A stretch of DNA of 49,373 nt, taken from the NCBI GenBank assembly GCA_037132015.1, contig JBAXPW010000001.1, forward strand, positions 1 to 49,373, given 5' to 3'. How positions within the stretch are numbered: position 1 is the stretch's first letter; the number at the start of each line of letters is the position of its first letter. Below are positions 26,182-34,500 of this stretch, in pieces. The notes under the pieces are model-generated. The model worked only from the letters and a program-made list of their open reading frames with translations, was not told the DNA's origin and searched no databases. Origin of the DNA: JBAXPW01 sp037132015. Lineage in GTDB: Bacteria > Patescibacteriota > Microgenomatia > UBA1406 > GWC2-37-13. The position numbers and the translations under genes are program-made.

Positions 26182-27279
26182 TTATACCTTTCTTCGCCAT
26201 TTGAGCCATGTTTCGTAGATGTAGGTAAAGTAGTATTTTGGATGAATGACATAATCTTGAGTGGGAACATAATCAACTCGATTACCACCAAATCCTGTCT
26301 TAAATAAAGTTAATCCAGCCCATGGATGTTTTGGGTTGTCATCTGGAGCAATGCCATAAAAGTTATAGTATCGACAGCCACGTTTTATAGCTTCTTTTAT
26401 TCCTTCCCAGTGAAGGAGGTAAGGAGCTGGAATTTTAGAATGAGTAGATGCACCTTGATGATAAAATGCGGTTGAATTTGTGAAAAGAAGAAGAGCACCT
26501 GCCAGTAAGGAGTTAGTTGTTTGTAGTGGGTAATTAGTAGTTATTTCAGATGAATTTGGAATATGGTTTGCTAGAAGGTAGAGGGAATTATTGGTTTCTT
26601 GAAATATTTCAAATTCGTCATTGATGTATTTTTTTGGATACGGAGAAAAATGTTCACGCTTTACTGTTTCTTCATAGATTGTCCAGAACTCTTCAAGTGC
26701 TTTTTGATCAGTGCGTTTTTCAATGATAACTTGTTCTTTTGATGCTTTACGTATACAGTATCGTGTAGTTTTACGCATATCATTTAATAATTCTTCTTCA
26801 GATTTTGGAGTATTTACAAATTTTTCTAAATCAAGTACCCAAAAGCGCTCAGAATGAATATAAATTGGAGCGCCAAAAAATCCAAGTTTATTAAAGAGCT
26901 CACGATATTCAGGTGAATCAGTAAGTGAAGGCGCGATGCGAATAAAGGTATATTTTTCTTTTTTTGCGAGATCTATTAAATAGGTATGTAGTGCTGTGAA
27001 AATATTCGTTATCTGAACTATGTCATTTGAACGAGTTATGGGACCATGAGGAATATATAAAAAGGAACCTCGTTTCACTCGCATTTTGATGATTAAGGCT
27101 ATGGCGTGAAGAGATTGATCAGTAGATGAGGTATCTTCATAAATTCCAATATGTGTAGTCTTGTGTCCTCGTCTATTTTCAAACTCTGCCCATTCCCACG
27201 AATGAAGAAAGGAGGGTGATCCAGCATTATTAAAAAAAGTGTCCCATGTAGATTTATTCGTAATCTCTTTAATATGCAT
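26182..27279 (-). CDS. FemAB-family aminoacyltransferase (peptidoglycan bridge type)
   Basis: This 365-residue protein has the two GNAT-like halves of FemX/FemAB enzymes: SFLHSWEWAEFENRRGHKTT near the N-terminus, DMRKTTRYCIRKASKEQV in the middle, and GALLLFTNSTAFYHQGAST followed by LLHWEGIKEAIKRGCRYYNF and FKTGFGGNRVDY. Such enzymes add amino acids from aminoacyl-tRNA to the peptidoglycan stem peptide. The gene is last in the leftward order hydrolase, Mur ligase, DegT aminotransferase, FemAB, which fits a cell-wall peptide role. Which amino acid is used cannot be read. Confidence 0.88.
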   Translation of the reverse strand: MHIKEITNKSTWDTFFNNAGSPSFLHSWEWAEFENRRGHKTTHIGIYEDTSSTDQSLHAIALIIKMRVKRGSFLYIPHGPITRSNDIVQITNIFTALHTYLIDLAKKEKYTFIRIAPSLTDSPEYRELFNKLGFFGAPIYIHSERFWVLDLEKFVNTPKSEEELLNDMRKTTRYCIRKASKEQVIIEKRTDQKALEEFWTIYEETVKREHFSPYPKKYINDEFEIFQETNNSLYLLANHIPNSSEITTNYPLQTTNSLLAGALLLFTNSTAFYHQGASTHSKIPAPYLLHWEGIKEAIKRGCRYYNFYGIAPDDNPKHPWAGLTLFKTGFGGNRVDYVPTQDYVIHPKYYFTYIYETWLKWRRKV

Positions 27280-27301
27280 AGTATTTTTTTATTTATCACA
27301 A

Positions 27302-28561
27302 CTAGGTTTCATTACTCTGATCTAAGGTATTATATGCCCGCGATTTCTTTTTTTGATGAAATAATTTGATAATTCGTTCTGCTTCTTTTTTTGAAACGAG
27401 GGCAGGGAGATTTACAATTTTTTCACATATGTCTTCGGCGATTGGACAGTCTCCTAATGTGTATCCCACTTTAGCCATGTTTAGTCCTTTGGGACCTATT
27501 ACTTGATCATACCATTTGCCAAGATATATGTGTTTTTTTTGCGCTCGTTTCAATAACTTTATTCGATCATCTGTGATTATTGGATAGCGTATGAGAGCTG
27601 GATTATTTGATACCAAAAAATTATTATTAAAATAGTTTTGATATATGAGTACTGATTGGATACGTTTTTTTGTACTTAAATTAAATTTTTCTAATTGATG
27701 AAGTAATAAGATACTTAATACATTGGGATACTGCTTTGCAAAAGCATAATCAAAGTTTCCATTTTTTTCTTTCGATGAGATTTCTCGTGGAAGGATTCCT
27801 GTGTTATTGAGGAGAAGATGAAATAGTTTTCCTATAAATATATCATATGAACTTTTGATAAATACGGTGAGAGGTTTATACCATAAGATTTGCATGATCT
27901 GTAAATAGTTGGGATATGCGAGGATATTTTCTTGCTCTGTCAATAGTTTTGCAATCATCTCTGACGATGTAACGATAGCACCTCCAAACACAGATGAAAT
28001 GGCTTTTGATCTTCCATACGATAATAATTTTATAGAATTTCCAAAATTATTTTTGAGTTCTTCGGTATCAAATCCATGGGCGAGATCTTCTATGACCGTG
28101 ATGTTATGATCTTGAGCAAATTTTAATATATTTGTTCTATCAGGAGTAATACCAAATGTGTGTTGAAGGATAAGCACCTTTGCATTGGGCGTACATTTTT
28201 TCTTTAAATCGTTCATCGACATACTATATGAATTGGGATCGATATCAATAAATATTGGTGTATATCCGAGGGATCGAATAGGGAGAACAACTGCTTCACA
28301 GGTAAATCCTTGTATGAGTATTGCGCTTCCTTTGGGTATAGTAAGTGTTTGTAGAAGACAATAAAGAGCTCCTCTTCCTGATAAAAAAAGATTTACATAT
28401 AGTTCTTCATTTGAGTTGTCTGTTTCAAAAAAATGAGAAATTTCTTTACGAAGACGTTTTGTTTCTTTTCCTTTTAGCCATCGCCATGGCTGAAAAATTA
28501 GTTTGAAACTGAGCCATGCATCATCCCCTGATTCATTTGGTGCGAAATCGGTTGAAATCAT
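27302..28561 (-). CDS. DegT/DnrJ/EryC1/StrS-type PLP aminotransferase
   Basis: This 419-residue fold-type I PLP enzyme shows SGRGALYCLLQTL near residue 61, the cofactor Asp in ITVIEDLAHGF (Asp at about 159) and the Schiff-base Lys at about 186 in SYGRSKAISSVFGGAIV. Members usually transaminate keto-sugars in nucleotide-sugar pathways. This one sits between FemAB and Mur ligase genes rather than sugar genes, so an amino-acid or wall-precursor substrate is also possible. A TACAAT box on the minus strand lies five bases before the ATG, so the gene may have its own leaderless promoter. Confidence 0.85.
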   Translation of the reverse strand: MISTDFAPNESGDDAWLSFKLIFQPWRWLKGKETKRLRKEISHFFETDNSNEELYVNLFLSGRGALYCLLQTLTIPKGSAILIQGFTCEAVVLPIRSLGYTPIFIDIDPNSYSMSMNDLKKKCTPNAKVLILQHTFGITPDRTNILKFAQDHNITVIEDLAHGFDTEELKNNFGNSIKLLSYGRSKAISSVFGGAIVTSSEMIAKLLTEQENILAYPNYLQIMQILWYKPLTVFIKSSYDIFIGKLFHLLLNNTGILPREISSKEKNGNFDYAFAKQYPNVLSILLLHQLEKFNLSTKKRIQSVLIYQNYFNNNFLVSNNPALIRYPIITDDRIKLLKRAQKKHIYLGKWYDQVIGPKGLNMAKVGYTLGDCPIAEDICEKIVNLPALVSKKEAERIIKLFHQKKKSRAYNTLDQSNET

Positions 28562-28583
28562 ATTCTATTGTACCAGATTGACC

Positions 28584-30008
28584 TCATTTTAGGATTCGTT
28601 TTTTTAATGAGGGGTGTATGCGACCTTCGATAAGTATAAGGGTATCAGAGTCTGAATTTTTGTTTACAAAATCAAATAGAAGTTGTTCGCTTGCGAAGAT
28701 TTGAGTGTTTGTTTCTGAAGAAAAATCAGTATCCGTAGTTAGAAGAGCGATTGATGTTGATTTGATTCTGGAAATAATTCGATTGTAAGTATCATTTTTT
28801 TCTTTTCCTAGTTCGGGAATACCTTTTGAAATAATATACTTTTTTTTGTGTGGAAATTGTTCCATTGTTTGTATAGCTGAAATAAATCCAGACTCGTTTG
28901 AATTATATGAATCATCAAGAATAGTTGTATTATTGATACCCGTTGATTGAGAAAGTTTACCTTTGATTTGATCAAGATAAGCGATTGCTTTTACTATTGT
29001 TTCAGTTTTGATTCCAAGCTCGAGTGCCAGTGTGATGCAAGGTAGGATGTTAGCAATGTTGTGAACACCAATGAGATGTGTTCTGATTTCAAATTGTTGA
29101 TTTTTTGTATGGATTGTTGCTGAAAGAATAGTATCTTTGATTAAAATGTTTGTTGCATATACATCTGCTTCTTGTGTAGTTGAAAAAGTAATTATGTGCG
29201 CTTTTGTGTCTTTGATGAGCATTTCATAATCGTGTATATCGCGGTTGAGAATGATTGTTCCATTTGAAGGAACGGCAAGAAGGAGTTCCTTTTTTGCATT
29301 GATAAGATTTTCCCGAGATCCAAAGAGATCAAGGTGTTGATTGCCAATTGATGTGATAATTGCATATGTAGGTGGTGTGATTTTACAACAGTTTGTTATC
29401 TCACCAATTTTGTATGCTCCCATTTCTGCTATAAAATATTCGGTGTCTTCATGGAGATGTTGTAATACATTGAGCGCAATACCTACGTCGGTGTTCATAT
29501 TTGCTTGAGTTTTTCCCGTGATAAATTGTCGTGAAAGAATTTGATATAAAAATTCTTTTGTCGAACTTTTTCCGTATGAGCCAGTGATGCCGATAAAAAT
29601 AGTTTTTGTTTCGTGAACTTTTGTAATTGCTTGTGCAATAATGGATTGTCTCTTTTGATGCGCAAGTATGTTTGTAACATATACGCATAAAGAGACTACA
29701 GCAAAAGCATAAATAGGAATAAAAGCTAAAAAGATAAATGAGAGCATTTGTGGTAAAAATGTTGCGATCAGATAAATGTCGACTGATGCTACGATTGCAA
29801 GTAAAAGTAGTATAGCGTTGCGTGGTTTTTTTGCAGGCATTTTAAGTGAAAAGGAATAGAGGATTTTCAAAAAGGAATGTTCGTTTATTGTCGACTTTAT
29901 TCGATCAAAGCGATACTCTTTTATTTGATAGAGATAGATAAATTCTGCAACCTTCCAAAGATATAAAAGAATACTTATACCTGTTAAGAAAGATCGTTCG
30001 TAGATCAT
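28584..30008 (-). CDS. Mur ligase (MurF-like) with an N-terminal membrane domain
   Basis: MurF-type ligases use ATP to join an amino acid or dipeptide to a carboxyl group. This 474-residue protein has the ATP loop ITGSYGKSSTKEF at about residues 141-153, EMGAYKIGEI (MurF EMGA..GEI motif), SIGNQHLDLFGS and a C-terminal domain with TTILDDSYNSNESG. The usual N-terminal UDP-MurNAc-binding domain is missing; residues 1-115 hold three or four membrane helices (ILLLLAIVASVDIYLIA and following). Membrane-bound Mur ligases also include CapB/PgsB. The substrate may therefore be lipid-linked, as inference. Its start overlaps the hydrolase stop by ATGA. Confidence 0.88.
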   Translation of the reverse strand: MIYERSFLTGISILLYLWKVAEFIYLYQIKEYRFDRIKSTINEHSFLKILYSFSLKMPAKKPRNAILLLLAIVASVDIYLIATFLPQMLSFIFLAFIPIYAFAVVSLCVYVTNILAHQKRQSIIAQAITKVHETKTIFIGITGSYGKSSTKEFLYQILSRQFITGKTQANMNTDVGIALNVLQHLHEDTEYFIAEMGAYKIGEITNCCKITPPTYAIITSIGNQHLDLFGSRENLINAKKELLLAVPSNGTIILNRDIHDYEMLIKDTKAHIITFSTTQEADVYATNILIKDTILSATIHTKNQQFEIRTHLIGVHNIANILPCITLALELGIKTETIVKAIAYLDQIKGKLSQSTGINNTTILDDSYNSNESGFISAIQTMEQFPHKKKYIISKGIPELGKEKNDTYNRIISRIKSTSIALLTTDTDFSSETNTQIFASEQLLFDFVNKNSDSDTLILIEGRIHPSLKKRILK

Positions 30009-30784
30009 TTTATTTTGAAAAACTTTTGAATTTCTTCAACAACTAATTGTGGCATTTTAATTGGCAATCCATGACCAACTTGAGGAACAATTTTCAAAAA
30101 CGAGCCTTTGATATGTTCGTGAAGTTCATGTGCAAAACTTACGGGAGTATCAACATCTATTTCTCCCCATAGAATGAGTGTTGGAGTAGTGATTAAATCT
30201 ATCTGCGTTGTGAGATCATCAGTAACTATTTTTCTAAAATTACTTTCGAGGTGTGGAAATTTGTATAAATCAGAATGAGGATATAATAATCGGTATGCTA
30301 TTCTGCGGGAAAATTTACATACTTCCTGCAGTGGTTGTGATGGAAGTTTTGAGCATATATCCCCTCCCCTTTTTCGGACTGCTTTGCGTTTATACGACGC
30401 ATCACAAAGAACGAGTTTTGTGACAATTTCTGGATAATGTGATGCGATGTAGATTCCTAGACTGCCTCCAAATGAATGACCAATGTATGAGACGGTTGGC
30501 AAATCCAGTTGATGAATAAATGCAACCACACATTCGGCATATTCTTTGACTGACCAGTCAGGATCGGGGTTGTCGCTTTCTCCAAATCCGGGAAGATCTA
30601 GGGTATAACACCGATATTCAGATGATAAGATATCTGCAACAGGTTGTAGGCTTTTTTGGCTTCCACCCCATCCATGGACGAATAAAACAGGACTCCCCTC
30701 CCCCACTACTTCGTAGTGAATATTTTTATTTATCCCGCCGATAGCGGAGGGAAAATGCCCGTGATTTTGTATTGAGATGATCAT
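30005..30784 (-). CDS. Alpha/beta-hydrolase-fold protein
   Basis: This 259-residue protein shows the oxyanion loop PVLFVHGWGGSQ at about residues 33-44, the nucleophile elbow SYIGHSFGGSLG (Ser near 104), an acid in LILWGEIDVDTP and the catalytic His in VPQVGHGLPI. Members include esterases, lipases and haloperoxidase-like enzymes; the substrate cannot be predicted. It heads the leftward cluster with the Mur ligase and overlaps it by four bases, so it is translationally coupled. A role in removing or swapping an acyl group on a wall precursor is possible. Confidence 0.88.
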   Translation of the reverse strand: MIISIQNHGHFPSAIGGINKNIHYEVVGEGSPVLFVHGWGGSQKSLQPVADILSSEYRCYTLDLPGFGESDNPDPDWSVKEYAECVVAFIHQLDLPTVSYIGHSFGGSLGIYIASHYPEIVTKLVLCDASYKRKAVRKRGGDICSKLPSQPLQEVCKFSRRIAYRLLYPHSDLYKFPHLESNFRKIVTDDLTTQIDLITTPTLILWGEIDVDTPVSFAHELHEHIKGSFLKIVPQVGHGLPIKMPQLVVEEIQKFFKIK

Positions 30785-30871
30785 ATAAATCTATGTAGTA
30801 TTGTATACTTTTTATGAGACTATTTGCAAATATATTTAACACTAGAAAAATATTCCCCCCTGCAGAATTTG

Positions 30872-30914
30872 AAGTAGGGCTTATTATATATCCTACTTAA
30901 AAATAAGATATAAT
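30872..30914 (+). promoter_or_regulatory. Hairpin and -10 box before the pentapeptide gene
   Basis: AAGTAGG (30872-30878) pairs with CCTACTT (30892-30898) around a 13-base AT-rich loop. TATAAT follows at 30909-30914, nine bases before the ATG. The inverted repeat covers the -35 area, so it could be an operator as well as an RNA hairpin. Confidence 0.45.
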
Positions 30915-30923
30915 TCTCGATAT

Positions 30924-31496
30924 ATGGAGTTTGCATTGGAAAATATCAATCAGTCATTTAAGCGTATTTCATGTACGGATGAGGCAGTGCGTCGTGCAGA
31001 TTTTGAAAATTGTACATTTGAGAAATGTACATTTGTGTCGAGTAATTTTGAACATTGTCGATTTACAGATTGTGTTTTTACGGAATGTGTGATTAGCGCA
31101 AATAAACCTACTAATAGTTCATTTATACACATTCGATTTAAAGACTCAAAAGTAATGGGATTTGATTGGACAAAATCGCGTGTAGCTCATGAACTTTCTT
31201 TTGAAGAATGTGATATTACATACTCTAACTTTAGTTATCTTAAATTACATAAACTTATGTTGTTAAAATGTAATGCAAAAGAATGTGATTTTATTGGAAG
31301 TGATTTGACGGGAAGTATTTTTACCGATACGAATTTTGAAGGAAGTAAATTTTCTCAAACGAATTTGACTAAGGCTGATTTTAGAAAGGCATATAATTAT
31401 GGCATAGATACGCGATATAATACCTTAAAAAAAGCCCAATTTGCACTTCCAGAGGCGTCTTCTCTTTTATTAAGTCTTGATATTATTCTTGAATAA
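30924..31496 (+). CDS. Pentapeptide-repeat protein
   Basis: This 190-residue soluble protein is made of A(D/N)LXX-type pentapeptides, seen as ADFENCTFEKCTFVSSNFEH near residue 26 and in the second half as LTGSIFTDTNFEGSKFSQTN. These form a right-handed quadrilateral beta-helix. Some family members mimic DNA and inhibit gyrase (Qnr type); most have no known role. Several coils contain Cys at the face position. A leaderless promoter (TATAAT at 30909) precedes it. It converges on the LamG gene eight bases away. Confidence 0.9.
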   Translation: MEFALENINQSFKRISCTDEAVRRADFENCTFEKCTFVSSNFEHCRFTDCVFTECVISANKPTNSSFIHIRFKDSKVMGFDWTKSRVAHELSFEECDITYSNFSYLKLHKLMLLKCNAKECDFIGSDLTGSIFTDTNFEGSKFSQTNLTKADFRKAYNYGIDTRYNTLKKAQFALPEASSLLLSLDIILE

Positions 31497-31504
31497 CAAA
31501 ACCA

Positions 31505-34500
31505 TCAAAAGCGTACAGCTGAACCCTCATTCATCCCCATTTGAATTTGTTGAGGAGTGAGAGCATAGTTGTATATACGAACATCATCGATGAGACCTGC
31601 AAAATATCCTGTTCCTGCGCTGTCTCTCCCGATATTTAATCCTGTAGCAGATGAACTGGTAACGACATTCGTTCGCGCCACACTAGCTATTTTATTGCCG
31701 TTTATATATGTTTCTAATGTGGTTCCATTGTATATACACATTACGTGAGTCCAAGTGGAATTACTTAGCGCAACTGTAGAAGTTGCTCCTACTTGCCAAG
31801 TGGTAGAATATATCTCGCAGACCGGATATGCTGATGCATTTGTTGTAAGTCTAAATTCATTATTTTTATGTACAAGTGTTTTGGATGTTGCAGTTGCTGA
31901 AGGATTAAACCATCCTCCCCAGCTGACGTTTGAATAGGCAGTTGCATTACTAGTTATGAGAGCAATGTTACTTGTACTTATATAATCATCTGTTCCATCA
32001 AGGGCCGTAGCTCCGTTAAACTTTCCAGTTGTGCCCGCATTCCACGCTTCGGTAGCAGTGCCAGAGTTACAGGCACCCGATATTGTATATGATCCTGTTC
32101 CACCAATAGTAATAGTTCCATTATTTCCAAAACTTGATGAATCATGAGCTGTATTTCCTTGACATTCATCCATTTTCCAATATCCAATAGGTTGGCCACG
32201 ATTATAATCCCATGCAATTTGAGCGGGGGTACGAGCATAGTTAAACATACGTACCATATCTATTTTCCCCGTAAACCATGAATCAGGAGCTACTAAATCA
32301 CTGTATGATCCGATTGATGAATATCCATCAAGTGAAGTTAGTCCAGAGTATGTGCTTGTACTTACATTTTTCCCATTAAAATATATTGCATAGGTGCCAG
32401 AGTTCCATGTCATTCCAACGTAACTCCATGTATTTATGGGAATGACAATTCCAGAATCTATATTTGAATTATTTCCGAGACTAATACCTAAGTTTCCTGT
32501 AGTTGGCAATCGAGTTAGATAAATGCGATTAGTTTCTCGATTACCTTCAACTATCATTTCATTAGCAGTTGGTGATGAAACTGTTGGGTATACCCATGCA
32601 GATATGCTTCCTGATGTTGCTGATAATCCATTATTTGGATTGATGATGACATTTTGAGAGGATCCGTTAAATAAAAGTGCTGAGCCATATTTACCAGTGG
32701 TCCATGTGGGGCTATTTGATAAAGCGCCAGAGCGATTATTACCACTTGAATCTAATGCTGTGGTGCCTATTTTATCATCAAATTTCCATTCACCAATGGG
32801 AGGATTGCATGTTGTTGTATCCCCCGGGACACAGTATGAGCGATCGACACCGTTACTGGGAGTGGATCCATCAGAAGTTGTAGAAAGAGCACCAAGAACT
32901 ACTGTTTTGCCTTGATTATAATCTGCAAGGATGTCAGATTGAGATAGAGCGCCACGATATAGTCGCAAATTATCAAGATTTCCTAAAAATTCGTCAGTTC
33001 CATCTGTGGCATTTCTATCGCCTACATAAATAGTTCCAGTGTTCACAAGCGAGCCTGTTCCTGACAATGCAACCTTACTGTCTACTAGATTGCCATCGAT
33101 ATATAATTTGAGAGAATTTACTCCATTTTTTACACCGGCAAAATGATGCCATACGCCATCATCATATCGTGTGGGTGCATTGGTTCCAATCGAGTCTTGA
33201 GGAAATGTCCCCGTTCCTCCCGTTCCAAAAATTATTTTACCTGTGCTACTCATATACACTGTATATCCAGCGTTATTTGCTTGTTTATAATATATATATT
33301 CATCAGCACTAATGGAGCTTCTCTTAAACCAAGAAGATAGTGTAAAATCTTCGAATCCTACAAAGTCAAATGAACCACTATTATTCAAAAGTGTTGCACG
33401 TAAGTTATTTGCACCAGCATAGGCTCCTCCAAATTTACCTGATGAAGTCCAGCCCGTAGAATTGCTAAGAGTAAGATTGTTGAGTGAAGATACTTTATCA
33501 TGAATCACTGTTCCATACCCTTCATCAAAACTCCAATTAGCAACTGTTCCACCAAAAGGAGTTCCTACTATTGGATGATCAGCATTCATATCCTCAATAA
33601 TTTGTTTTGAGGTGCGGGTATAGTTATATATTTTAAAATCATCTATTATTCCATTCCATGAATATGTGCTTCCACCTCCAATATTAAAAATTTGAGTTGG
33701 GTGTGTGCCAGGTCCTCCTGTATATGTTGCGGAGCTTGTAATAAATATACCATCTTTATAAATAGAAGTTGTACTTCCATCATATACTCCAGCGATATGT
33801 GTCCATTGGTTTGAAGAAATAGTTGTGCAAGCTGAAGATGAATTGGTATTATTTGTAATCCAGAAGCATGTTGTTCCTGAATTTGGCATATCAAGATAAT
33901 AACCCCCACGATTAGTAGCAGATGTGAATCGCTCTTTATAAAATACACGAGGATTTGCCTCACCTCCAGTTAATTGTGGTTTAATCCATACAGAAAAACT
34001 AAAAGGCTGTTGTCCCTCAAAATCTAGTGATGCACTTGCGGGAGCAGTTACATATGCATTTATTCCACTAAAAGATATTGCGCTTCCATATTTTCCTGTG
34101 GTCCAAGTTGGGCTTCCAGTTGATGCTGTTGTTGAGTTGTTGTTAAGACTCGAATCATAGGCGATAGTTCCAACTTTTTCATCAAAATTCCAATATGCGA
34201 CAGGTTCGGGGGCATAATTGTATATTCTATCGACTTCGCTTGGGGCAAGTGCGCGATTATATAATCGTACTTCATCTATTTGACTTAAATTGGAAAGATA
34301 GAGTGAGTTAGCTCGACCTATTTCAAACGTTGATCCAGATATAGGGGCTGTACTGGTAACAACAACATGACTCCATGTATTTGTTGTAAGAGTTGTGTTT
34401 GATTCCCCATTGATATAGATTGTTGGAGAGGTGAATCCAGTTGCAGATAGATTGCCAGTAGTTGATGTGATATATGTTGTTCCATTAAGATTTATATAAT

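Noticed and set aside
30655..30760. Hairpin-like sequences in the start of the alpha/beta hydrolase (CACTAC/GTAGTG; CCGCC..GGCGG-like)
   Set aside because: The encoded residues (HYEVVGEGSPVLFVHG) are normal for the family, so the hairpins are probably incidental to coding.
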